From: Oscillatoria sp. FACHB-1407
GTDB taxonomy: Bacteria > Cyanobacteriota > Cyanobacteriia > Elainellales > Elainellaceae
Assembly (NCBI RefSeq): GCF_014697545.1
Contig: NZ_JACJSA010000010.1
Location: 217,332-281,331, forward strand
DNA: 64,000 nucleotides
Direction of reading: 5' to 3'
In this document: positions 27,355 through 35,637 of the stretch, piece after piece
Layout: every line of letters begins with the position of its first letter
Numbering within the stretch: position 1 is the stretch's first letter
Made by a program: the position numbers and the translations under genes
Notes under the pieces: model-generated
Database searches by the model: none
The model's input: only the letters and a program-made list of their open reading frames with translations
What the model was told of the DNA's origin: nothing

Positions 27355-29463
27355 ATGGATTCAAAACAGTTAGAACAATTGCGGCAGTGTTGTCGCGATC
27401 GGGCAGCGTTTGAGCAGATGCAACAGATCCTCTCAGCCGAACTAGAGCAAGTCCAGTTTGAGCATCAACGCGCTTTGTTTCGAGTCATTGCCAAGATTCG
27501 CGAGTCTCTAGATTTAGAAACTATCTTTAAAACAACGGTGACCGAGCTACGGCAACTGCTAAATGCCGACCGAGTTGCTGTGTTTAAGTTTTATCGCAAC
27601 TCTGGCTACAACGATGGTACGTTTGTGTCGGAGGATGTGTTGCCCCGGTTTCCGTCTACCTTGTCAGAACATGTGCATGATCACTGCTTTGGGCAGCAGT
27701 ATGCCATTCATTATTTGGGGGGACGGATTCAAGCGATCGCCGATATTCAGAATGCAGGTTTGCAACCTTGCCATGTGGATGTGTTGGCAAAGTTTCAGGT
27801 GCGTGCCAATCTGATTGTGCCGTTGTTGCAGAGCGATCGCCTCTGGGGGTTGCTGTGCGTGCATCAGTGCTCAGGTCCTCGACTCTGGAAAACGACTGAA
27901 ATTGAATTCACGAAACAAATTGCCGATCACCTGGGTGTAGCGTTGCAACAGGCAAAGTTGGTTGAGCAGATCACGACCCAAGCCAACCAGCAAAAGGCGT
28001 TGTTGTCAGTGGTTAGCAAAATTCGCGAATCGCTGGATCTGGAAACCATCTTTAAGTCAACGGCACGAGAGGTGCGGCGTCTGCTGGATGCTGATCGCGT
28101 TGGTGTGTTTTGGTTTGATCCCGATTCGGGCTATGACGCAGGTCAGTTTGTATCAGAGGATGTCTTGTCGGGTTTTGATTCGGTGTTAGCCGCCAAAGTC
28201 GAGGATCACTGCTTTGGTGAAAACTATTCCCTGCACTATCGCCATGGGCGCATTCAGGCGATCGATGACGTCCATAACTCTAGCTTGAAGGCTTGCCATG
28301 TTGAGGTTTTACGGCGATTTCAGGTGCGTGCCAATCTAGTAGTGCCCTTGCTTCAGGGCGATATGCTCTGGGGTTTGCTGTGTATTCATCAGTGCGCTCA
28401 CCCCCGACGCTGGCAGGCACAGGAGATCGAGTTTGTCATGCAGATTGCCAATCACCTGGGCATTGCGTTGCAACAGGCAGAACTATTGGCACAGACCCGC
28501 ACCCAATCCGCCGAACTGGCGCAGACTCTATCAGAGCTACAAGCAGCTCAAACTCGGCTCATCCATCAGGAGAAGATGTCGAGTCTGGGGCAGTTGGTGG
28601 CAGGAGTTGCCCACGAGATCAACAATCCCGTGAACTTTATCTATGGCAATTTGAACTACGCCAATCAATATGCCAAGGATCTGTTAGGGTTGCTGATGCT
28701 GTATCAACAACACTATCCCAACCCACACGGAGAACTGGGCGATCGCGCAGAGCAAATCGACCTGGAATTCATCATGGAAGACTTTCCGCGGATGTTGAAC
28801 TCCATGCAGATTGGAGCCGATCGCATTCGCCAGATTGTGCTGTCATTGCGAACCTTTTCGCGGCTCGACGAAGCCGATATGAAATTTGTTGATATTCACG
28901 ACGGGCTGGACAGCACGCTGATGATCTTGCAGCATCGGCTCAACCCCAAAACAAGCCAGATCAGTATTGAAGTCATCAAAGACTATGGAAATCTGCCCCT
29001 AATTGAGTGCTATCCCAGTCAGCTCAATCAGGTGTTTATGAATATTCTGACGAATGCGATCGACGCTCTGACAAGGGATGAGGAGTCTGAGAAGCACTCC
29101 CTAAGCCCAAAACCGATCCACAAAGCCAAGCAGATTACCATTCGGACAGAACTGCTGACCGATGCTCAGGGTACAAACTCTCGTGCAATCATCCGGATCG
29201 CAGACAATGGTTCTGGTGTGCCTGAAGCCATTCAATCGCAGCTATTCAATCCCTTCTTTACAACAAAACCTATCGGCAAAGGAACGGGCTTGGGACTGTC
29301 GATCAGCCATCAGATCGTGGTTGAACGGCACGGCGGTCTGTTGAAGTACGTTTCACAACCGGGTCAGGGAACTGAATTTTGGATTGAGATTCCAACACAT
29401 CAGGTATCTCATCAGATCAGCTCTGATCAAGCTCTAAACTTCTCGGCGCAGTTGCCGCTCTAA
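27355..29463 (+). CDS. Tandem GAF histidine kinase, DXCF cyanobacteriochrome-like
   Basis: A 702-residue soluble sensor kinase with two homologous GAF domains (about 45-205 and 220-385), a HisKA helix and a HATPase domain. Each GAF has a D-H-C-F motif (C111, C286) and a C-H motif before a hydrophobic helix (C139, C314). In both, the cysteines are 28 residues apart, the spacing of the two chromophore cysteines in DXCF-type cyanobacteriochromes such as TePixJ. The kinase His is H420 in GVAHEINNP, with N box NILTNAIDAL and GKGTGLGLS. Bilin binding is therefore possible but unproven: similar GAF kinases are common and many are untested. No response regulator is adjacent. Confidence 0.9.
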   Translation: MDSKQLEQLRQCCRDRAAFEQMQQILSAELEQVQFEHQRALFRVIAKIRESLDLETIFKTTVTELRQLLNADRVAVFKFYRNSGYNDGTFVSEDVLPRFPSTLSEHVHDHCFGQQYAIHYLGGRIQAIADIQNAGLQPCHVDVLAKFQVRANLIVPLLQSDRLWGLLCVHQCSGPRLWKTTEIEFTKQIADHLGVALQQAKLVEQITTQANQQKALLSVVSKIRESLDLETIFKSTAREVRRLLDADRVGVFWFDPDSGYDAGQFVSEDVLSGFDSVLAAKVEDHCFGENYSLHYRHGRIQAIDDVHNSSLKACHVEVLRRFQVRANLVVPLLQGDMLWGLLCIHQCAHPRRWQAQEIEFVMQIANHLGIALQQAELLAQTRTQSAELAQTLSELQAAQTRLIHQEKMSSLGQLVAGVAHEINNPVNFIYGNLNYANQYAKDLLGLLMLYQQHYPNPHGELGDRAEQIDLEFIMEDFPRMLNSMQIGADRIRQIVLSLRTFSRLDEADMKFVDIHDGLDSTLMILQHRLNPKTSQISIEVIKDYGNLPLIECYPSQLNQVFMNILTNAIDALTRDEESEKHSLSPKPIHKAKQITIRTELLTDAQGTNSRAIIRIADNGSGVPEAIQSQLFNPFFTTKPIGKGTGLGLSISHQIVVERHGGLLKYVSQPGQGTEFWIEIPTHQVSHQISSDQALNFSAQLPL

Positions 29464-29657
29464 TCTCCCTGCAATTCTGGAGAGTTATCAACCATCGGTT
29501 GCTCTGTCGGGGCATCGGCTAAAAAAGGGTCAGCCTCTTTTGCAAAAAGCGGTTGAGGGTCGATCGCAGCATTGGCAACCAGATCGCGCTGAGCCTCAAC
29601 TTCTGGATCAAGATTTCCCTCAAGGTCTTTTTTATCGGCATTGCTTCCAATTGACAT
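29460..29657 (-). CDS. Small acidic hypothetical protein
   Basis: A 65-residue frame starting at the ATG at 29657, with GAGGA eight bases upstream, which favours it over the longer open frame to 29702. It is acidic and polar (NLDPEVEAQRDLVANAAIDPQ), with no membrane segment or known motif. Its stop overlaps the kinase gene stop by four bases in the opposite direction. I do not recognise it; it could be a genuine small cyanobacterial protein or chance. Confidence 0.45.
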   Translation of the reverse strand: MSIGSNADKKDLEGNLDPEVEAQRDLVANAAIDPQPLFAKEADPFLADAPTEQPMVDNSPELQGD

Positions 29658-29956
29658 ACATTGATCCTCATCAATGAACCCTTTCAGCTTAGGGTGAGCC
29701 ACCAGTAGAAGACCCTACCCCTGGGCTTATCGCTCCTCCCACTTTTGGTGGGACCTGTTGACAGCGATTTTGGATTTTAGATTTACGATTTTGGATGAGG
29801 GGTGTCCTGCGAATTGAACTCAATGATAGGGGCGATCGCTGCCACTGGCTCTTGACCAGACAAAACCTGAAAACCGGGTCAACCCCTTTTCCCTGTCCCC
29901 TGGTTCCCCCTCCTCTCGTCATTTTTTCCCTACCATACCCCATCCCCCTTCGACCC

Positions 29957-30769
29957 ATGCCCCTCACTGATTCACTGACGATCGCCTCTTACCTCGCCCC
30001 AAACATGTTGTGGTTTTATGAGGCGGTAGGGGCATATCTGGCGCGATCGCTCTCCATTGCCGTGCAGGTGATCCCCAGCCGAGTTGACCCGCTAGAGGAT
30101 GCGATGTTGTTGCAAGACCAGTGCGATCTGGCGTTTATCTGCGGGCTACCTCTGGTGCGCTATCAGGCGATCGCTCCTCAGCAATTGCAAGCCCTGGTTG
30201 CTCCGGTGATGCAGGCTGAACGGTATGGCGATCGCCCCGTGTATTTTTCAGACATGATTGTGAACGCTATCAGCGATATCACAACCTTTGAACAACTGGC
30301 AGGAACTGTCTTTTCCTACAATGATTTGGGATCGAATAGTGGTTACAACCTGATGCGCCACCGTTTGATGCAGGGTGGCTATCCGGCTAACTTTTTTGGT
30401 CAGGTAGTGGAATCGGGATCACATCAAGCCTCAATGCAATGGGTGGCGGAGGGCAAAGCGACCTGTGCCGCGATTGACAGCACAGTACTGGAGCAGGAAT
30501 ATCGCAGAATGCCTGATCTGGCGCGATCGCTGCGGGTGATTGAGTCCATTGGTCCCTGCCCTATCCCTCCACTGGTCGGCGCACAACGGCTCGGTGCAGA
30601 AACGCTGACTCAATTGCAAACCGTATTGCTAGACCCCGACGCTGAACTGCGATCGCAGATGCAACGAGCAGGCATTCGGCGGTTTGCGGCTGTGCAATCT
30701 CAAGACTATGAGGCGATCGCTCAGATTTACACCACAACTTTGAGCAATGGCTATGCGACGATTTTGTGA
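29957..30769 (+). CDS. PhnD-like phosphate/phosphonate-type binding protein without signal peptide
   Basis: The 271-residue protein fits the periplasmic-binding type 2 fold of PhnD-like proteins: ASYLAPNMLWFYEAVGAYLARSL, then QCDLAFICGLPLVRY, SYNDLGSNSGYNLMRHRL and GKATCAAIDSTVLEQ. The ATG at 29957 begins right at the first strand. The frame is open to 29795, but that stretch is repeat sequence and holds no signal peptide. A leaderless copy suggests a cytosolic binding or catalytic role, not import, and no ABC permease or ATPase is near. Ligand unknown. Confidence 0.82.
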   Translation: MPLTDSLTIASYLAPNMLWFYEAVGAYLARSLSIAVQVIPSRVDPLEDAMLLQDQCDLAFICGLPLVRYQAIAPQQLQALVAPVMQAERYGDRPVYFSDMIVNAISDITTFEQLAGTVFSYNDLGSNSGYNLMRHRLMQGGYPANFFGQVVESGSHQASMQWVAEGKATCAAIDSTVLEQEYRRMPDLARSLRVIESIGPCPIPPLVGAQRLGAETLTQLQTVLLDPDAELRSQMQRAGIRRFAAVQSQDYEAIAQIYTTTLSNGYATIL

Positions 30770-30837
30770 ACTGAGTGACTTGTCCATTGTTAATCGCAAT
30801 TGTCAATTGCAACTTGACGCCTTCCTCCCTGTCCCCT

Positions 30838-31529
30838 CTATGCAGACCAGTCGAGCCGCAGTGGGTAAACGGTGCGATGAGTAGGGGTCGTGCGCTCAGC
30901 TTGCACCTGGGCATCGCGATAAATCTGCCGAAACAGTTGCCGTTGGGCGTGGCTACCACCGACATTCCACAAGTGGGGCAGAACGGGTTTGAGATGGGCG
31001 ATCGCCTTGTCCCATTGTCCTGCTGCGTGGGCGATCAGTCGGTGGGCAGTGGGAACTGTAATCTCGTTCCAGACCCGTCTTTGAGCAGAGGGTAGGGTTT
31101 GGGCATGAGCTTTCATGCTGGTTAACATCGCTTCTGCGAGATGTCGTTCAGCAGCACGAGTGAAAGCGTAGATGTAATACAGGTCCTGAAAGGGTAGTGC
31201 GTGTTCATGCAGACGAGGCAACAGATGGGGGCTAGTTGTTGCCAATAGGGTTGGACATCGGCTCCTTTCAATTCCAGGCGCAATAACAGTGAGATGGCTC
31301 CTACTTGATCTTTGGCGGAGTGACGTCGTGCCCTGCCCCACACATGCTGGTCATACAGGGCTAACGCCTGTTGCAAGTCTCCTTCCGGCATATAAAACAA
31401 CGCCACATGCCACCAGTTGTGGGTGTAAAGCATGGAGTTGCAGTCCTCCCACAAGGGAGCAAACGTCTCCATCCAGGTCATCCCGTCTTGCGATCGCCCC
31501 TGCATCTCCATTACATGAGCTACAGCGTG
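30838..31529 (-). pseudogene. Remnant of TTC38-like TPR protein gene, truncated and frameshifted
   Basis: On the minus strand, residues AHVMEMQGRSQDG...DCNSMLYTHNWWHVALFY and LALYDQHVWG match the middle of TPR proteins of the TTC38 family. The frame is lost near 31228 in a G-run (minus-strand C-run), after PYWQQLAP. The second half (HLLPRLHEHALPFQDLYYIYAF...RQIYRDAQVQAERT) continues in another frame to a stop at 30838. The N-terminal half, about 200 residues in intact relatives, is missing: an in-frame stop and a dispersed-repeat end (31531-31554) come directly before. The gene is almost surely dead, unless one base is a sequencing error. Confidence 0.75.
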
Positions 31530-31530
31530 T

Positions 31531-31554
31531 CATCGGATGTGGCTACAGCTATAG
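31531..31554 (-). repeat. Short TATAGCTGTAGCCACAT repeat end
   Basis: Read on the minus strand, CTATAGCTGTAGCCACATCCGATG matches the left end of the dispersed repeat at 2889 and 55013. It abuts the truncated TPR pseudogene. Confidence 0.6.
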
Positions 31555-31580
31555 AACAAAACCGATAAAGCTTGTCTCCA

Positions 31581-31637
31581 CAAAAACAGGACTGGGAGAA
31601 ACATTCGGGTTCTCAAACTATCCCCTCTCCCAGTCCT
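31581..31637 (-). terminator. Likely terminator of the Fe-alcohol dehydrogenase gene
   Basis: AGGACTGGGAGA (31588-31599) pairs perfectly with TCTCCCAGTCCT (31626-31637). On the minus strand the hairpin is followed by GTTTTTG. The loop of 26 bases is longer than usual. Confidence 0.6.
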
Positions 31638-31748
31638 AATTTCTTTGCTAAAGCTCAAAACGTGAATTGTCGCTGCGATCGCCCAACTCAGGACACTGAC
31701 ACCAAGAACTGCATCGCACTGCTCCAACAGGACGATCGCTATACCCCA

Positions 31749-32891
31749 CTAAAATGCTGATGTATAGATGCCACGAATATCATCGGCGGTACAGGGACGA
31801 GGATTTAACGGATGACACCCATCGGCAAAGGCGATCGCCACCAGTTGATCGAGGCGATCGACAGCAACTCCGGCTTCTGTCAAGGTATTGGGAATCCCGA
31901 CTTCGGCTTTAAGGGCATTCAACCATGCAATGAAGCCTGCTCCCGTTGGCTCGTCTGCCCCTACGACCGTGGCGAGTCGCGCTAATCGTTCAGGCACAGC
32001 CTGTAGGTTGAACTGCATTGCATAGGGAATCATCAACGCATTGGCGAGTCCGTGATGCAGGTCATACACCGTTGACAGCGCATGAGCACAGGAATGGGTC
32101 ACACCTAATCCTTTCTGAAAGGCAACGGCTCCCATCATCGCCGCCATCAACATGTTGCTACGGGCTTCTAGGTCGCTACCATCTGCCACACTCTTTGCCA
32201 GGTTTTCTGCCACGAGTCGGACTCCCTCAATGGCGATGCCATCACACATAGGGTGATAGCCTTTTGCTAAATAAGCCTCAACGCAGTGAGTCAGAGCGTC
32301 CATCCCGGTAGCAGCAGTAATTTTGGGCGGCAGATCCAGCAACAATTCGGGGTCAGCAAACACCCGTTGCGGCAGCAACCGAGGCGAGAAAATAATCTTT
32401 TTAGCGTGGGTTTCATCGTCAGAAATCACACTGCTACGCCCGACTTCGCTGCCTGTGCCTGCGGTCGTGGGAATGGCAACCACATAGGGAATAGGCTGGT
32501 CGATCGCCCGACCATCGGGTTTGCCATCTTCGTAATCAAACAGATCACCGGGGTGATGCACCATCAGAGCGATCGCCTTGGCTACGTCGAGTGCGGCTCC
32601 GCCCCCCAATGCCACGATCGCATCGGCAGACTGTTGTCTAAAGGCTTCTACCCCGGCTGTTACCTGGGATTTTACCGGGTTACCCCCCAACTCACTGAAA
32701 ACAGAGGGTTGCAGTCCTGCCTGGGTCAACTCCTGGAGCAACGCCTGAAAAAAGGGCAGGGCCACAATCCCTCTATCGGTCACTACCAGAGGACGCTGTA
32801 TCCCTTTATTCTGTAGGGCAGTCGGAATATCGTGACGCGCCCCTGCGCCAAATCGAATTGCGGTCGGAAACGAAAACTCAGTAATACCCAT
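31749..32891 (-). CDS. Iron-containing alcohol dehydrogenase
   Basis: A group III metal-dependent alcohol dehydrogenase that interconverts alcohols and aldehydes with NAD(P). The 380 residues show GGGAALDVAKAIA (NAD binding; the usual serine after GGG is alanine), TTAGTGSEV, the metal-binding MDALTHCVEAY, and the HALSTVYDLHHGLANA histidine motif. Length is normal. Substrate unknown. It stands alone, with a terminator hairpin 110 bases downstream. The neighbouring divergent gene at 33020 is a hydrolase. Confidence 0.94.
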   Translation of the reverse strand: MGITEFSFPTAIRFGAGARHDIPTALQNKGIQRPLVVTDRGIVALPFFQALLQELTQAGLQPSVFSELGGNPVKSQVTAGVEAFRQQSADAIVALGGGAALDVAKAIALMVHHPGDLFDYEDGKPDGRAIDQPIPYVVAIPTTAGTGSEVGRSSVISDDETHAKKIIFSPRLLPQRVFADPELLLDLPPKITAATGMDALTHCVEAYLAKGYHPMCDGIAIEGVRLVAENLAKSVADGSDLEARSNMLMAAMMGAVAFQKGLGVTHSCAHALSTVYDLHHGLANALMIPYAMQFNLQAVPERLARLATVVGADEPTGAGFIAWLNALKAEVGIPNTLTEAGVAVDRLDQLVAIAFADGCHPLNPRPCTADDIRGIYTSAF

Positions 32892-33019
32892 GAGGGAAAT
32901 ACTCTCCAGGAAAATAGTCTAGGCATCACCCCGTTTTGAGGGAGATTTGGGAAGATCTTACTGTGAGTTCTGCATTTTGCCAGTTCACAAAGTCATGTAA
33001 TTAGAGGAATTCTTCAACT

Positions 33020-33850
33020 ATGAATCGAGGCTTTAAACGGCGAGATGTAATTATGGCAACGCTAGCGGCGGGTTTTGCGATCGCCGTTCGCCCCATTTCA
33101 GCCGCAACCATCACCACTAACACCGAGGGAATCACGGCTGGAGAAATCACGATTCCCACCGATGATGTAGAAATCCCCGGATATTGGGCAAAACCCGCTA
33201 CCGGAACCAACTTCCCGATTGTGTTGGTGGTTCAAGAAATCTTTGGCGTTCACGAATACATCCAGGATGTCTGTCGTCGCTTTGCCAAATTGGGCTATCT
33301 GGCGATCGCTCCAGAACTGTTTGCCCGCCAGGGAGATGTGTCTCAACTGGAGAGCGTTGATCAAATTCGACCCATTGTGGCACAAGTGCCCGATGCTCAA
33401 GTCATGGCAGACCTGGATGCGACGTTAGCGTGGGCGGGCGAGTCCGGTGGTGACGTGAACCGGGCAGCCATCACTGGATTTTGCTGGGGTGGACGGATCA
33501 CCTGGCTATATGCCGCTCATAGCAACGAAATCAAAGCCGGTGTCGCCTGGTACGGTCGTCTGGTGGGACAATCCAGCCCACTACAACCCAAACACCCTCT
33601 TGACATCGCCGAATATCTCAAAGCCCCCGTGTTAGGGCTGTATGGCGAGGCAGACGAGGGCATCCCGGTGAGCACGGTTGAACAGATGCGACAGGCGATC
33701 GCCAGAGGTGACAACAATTCGGAGATTATTGTCTATCCCGAAGCACCCCACGGCTTCCATGCCGACTACCGCCCCAGCTACCGACAGCAAGCAGCAGAAG
33801 ATGGGTGGCAACGGCTCCAGGCGTGGTTTAGACAACACGGCGTTGCGTAG
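33020..33850 (+). CDS. Dienelactone hydrolase family protein, exported
   Basis: An alpha/beta hydrolase of 276 residues with the dienelactone hydrolase triad C155 (GFCWGG), D212 (YGEADEG) and H244 (APHGFH), plus the E73 of VQEIFG that holds the thiol. The N-terminus has a twin-arginine ([13 protein letters not shown]) and an alanine-rich stretch ending ISAA, which resembles a Tat signal, so it may act outside the cytosol. Natural substrate is unknown. A hairpin follows at 33874-33895. Confidence 0.9.
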   Translation: MNRGFKRRDVIMATLAAGFAIAVRPISAATITTNTEGITAGEITIPTDDVEIPGYWAKPATGTNFPIVLVVQEIFGVHEYIQDVCRRFAKLGYLAIAPELFARQGDVSQLESVDQIRPIVAQVPDAQVMADLDATLAWAGESGGDVNRAAITGFCWGGRITWLYAAHSNEIKAGVAWYGRLVGQSSPLQPKHPLDIAEYLKAPVLGLYGEADEGIPVSTVEQMRQAIARGDNNSEIIVYPEAPHGFHADYRPSYRQQAAEDGWQRLQAWFRQHGVA

Positions 33851-33873
33851 ATAACGCCAGTTCAGTTGAAAAG

Positions 33874-33895
33874 CCTGGCGAATGCGTTCGCCAGG
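33874..33895 (+). terminator. Hairpin after the hydrolase gene
   Basis: CCTGGCGAA-TGCG-TTCGCCAGG is a perfect 9-bp stem 23 bases after the stop, with TGTTT next. A related CACCTGGCGAAT occurs near 55070, so it may also be a repeat. Confidence 0.5.
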
Positions 33896-33959
33896 TGTTT
33901 AACCCAAATCGACGTTACTTAATTCCCATCCCTAAGTCCTGCGATTCACAGATAGGGTT

Positions 33960-34393
33960 TGGAAATAAAACCCGGGGGGTGTGGGGGACTGTGCCGTTAG
34001 CCAGAGGTGGAATCCCTGCACCCCAAATTCCCACCCTTATTTAACGTGAATTCGGGATCAGGATTTCGGCGGTTAAACCCGCCGCTATCGGAGCAAAGCC
34101 GACCTGCGTCGGTTCGTCAAATCCTGCCTTTTCCGGAGTCCGCGTCGGTGGACGTCGCTCTAGTAGCCACGAATTCATTCGCCGGGCTCTTAAACCGAAT
34201 TGACGTTATTTACGACGAGTTGTATAGCTGTAGTCACCTCAGTTAAGACAAGGCACTCAACAGGACAGACGCGATTAATCGCGTCTCTCTCAGCAGGACT
34301 CAAATTCAATGTCCTAATGGTTTTGGCGATCGCTATACTAAGAGCTTTAACTTGCGCTAGTGTTATAGGCAATTTCCTGAACACTAATCTGCT
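33960..34393. repeat. Repeat-rich spacer before ftsW
   Basis: 33975-34025 carries the GTGGGGGACTG...AGCCAGAGGTGGAATCCCTGCACCCC unit. 34050-34130 is a CGGCGGTTAAACCCGCCG repeat also present, diverged, near 55140-55200 and 62655-62700. 34222-34338 starts TATAGCTGTAGTCACC and contains the AGACGCGATTAATCGCGTCT palindrome. No gene is seen. The ftsW promoter should be at the right end. Confidence 0.6.
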
Positions 34394-35572
34394 GTGAATC
34401 TCCGCCAGTTTATTCCCTTTCTCGATCCATCCATTAAAGATTGGGCATTAGAAGCCCGAATTCTGCACTGGTTGACGTTTCTCTGGCTATTTATGGGGTT
34501 AGCCGTGCTGTTCTCGGCGTCCTATGCTGTCGCTGATAGTGAGTACGGGCACGGGCTGTACTACTTTGAGCGTCAGCTTCTCTGGGTGATCGTCGGGTTG
34601 ATTGCCTTCAGCCTGATCGTTCACTCTCCCATTCGCTATATTCTGGGCTTAGCAGATTGGTTCATGCTGTTCTTCTTGGGGCTGATCCTGCTGACGCTCA
34701 TCCCTGGTTTTGCCGATCCAGTAAATGGAGCCAGTCGTTGGGTGGCGATCGGTCCGCTGCCCTTTTTGCAGCCCTCAGAGTTGATCAAGCCCTTTCTGGT
34801 GTTACAAGCAGCACGCATTTTTGGTCGGTGGGATCAACTGTCGCAACAGGTGCGATTGACCTGGTTAGGCGTTTTTGTGCTGTTGATTGTGGCGATCTTG
34901 CTACAACCCAACCTGAGTACCGCCGCGCTCTGTGGCATCGTGTTGTGGCTAATTGCACTGGCATCGGGATTGCCATATCGCTATCTGGTAGGAACGGCGA
35001 TCGCTGGCTTGTTTACCGCCACTATCAGCATCAGTCTGAGAGCCTATCAACGCGAACGGGTGATGTCTTTTTTGAATCCGTGGGCTGACCCAGACCAAAA
35101 TGGCTATCAGTTAATCCAGAGCTTGTTGGCGATCGGCTCTGGCGGCATTTTTGGTGTGGGTTACGGCATGTCCCAGCAAAAGCTGTTCTACCTGCCCATT
35201 CAATACACAGACTTTATCTTTGCGGTGTTTGCTGAAGAATTTGGCTTTATTGGCAGTACTGTGTTGATGCTGTTGTTAGGGTCTTACGCCACGATGGGGC
35301 TAAAAGTGGCTCTCAAAGCACGGCAACCGATTCATCAACTCGTGGCGATCGGTATTGTCATTCTGTTGGTCGGGCAATCGCTTCTCAATATTGGAGTTGC
35401 CACAGGTGCCCTACCCACGACAGGCTTACCCTTACCCATGTTCAGTTATGGTGGTAGTTCGATGATCGCCAGCCTGGTATCTGCGGCTCTACTCATTCGA
35501 GTAGCCAGGGAAAGCAGCGAAGCGGAGGTTCTATCCCTACGCCCCCGTCTACACGGAGGAAGCAATGAGTAG
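34394..35572 (+). CDS. ftsW: FtsW, SEDS peptidoglycan glycosyltransferase of the divisome
   Basis: A polytopic SEDS protein that polymerises lipid II at the septum with its partner penicillin-binding protein. The 392 residues have about nine to ten membrane segments with NGASRWVAIGPL, FLQPSELIKPFLVL, LLQPNLSTA, QYTDFIFAVFAEEFGF and GLPLPMFSYGGSSM, the FtsW/RodA signatures. Similarity of the N-terminus (PSIKDWALEARILHWLTFLWLF) to cyanobacterial FtsW favours FtsW over RodA. The start is GTG at 34394, close after CTGCT, with no strong ribosome binding site. It has no division gene beside it. Confidence 0.88.
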   Translation: MNLRQFIPFLDPSIKDWALEARILHWLTFLWLFMGLAVLFSASYAVADSEYGHGLYYFERQLLWVIVGLIAFSLIVHSPIRYILGLADWFMLFFLGLILLTLIPGFADPVNGASRWVAIGPLPFLQPSELIKPFLVLQAARIFGRWDQLSQQVRLTWLGVFVLLIVAILLQPNLSTAALCGIVLWLIALASGLPYRYLVGTAIAGLFTATISISLRAYQRERVMSFLNPWADPDQNGYQLIQSLLAIGSGGIFGVGYGMSQQKLFYLPIQYTDFIFAVFAEEFGFIGSTVLMLLLGSYATMGLKVALKARQPIHQLVAIGIVILLVGQSLLNIGVATGALPTTGLPLPMFSYGGSSMIASLVSAALLIRVARESSEAEVLSLRPRLHGGSNE

Positions 35573-35637
35573 AGGCGTAACTGAGTTGTGAAGTCGGGGA
35601 TCAGCCGATGTTTCTCCGTTCCCCATTCATTCTTGCC

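Noticed and set aside
28380..28892. 170-codon frame inside the GAF kinase gene
   Set aside because: Out-of-frame shadow of the kinase; composition is unlike a real protein.
34007..34246. 79-codon frame before ftsW
   Set aside because: Runs across dispersed repeats and palindromes, so it is repeat DNA.
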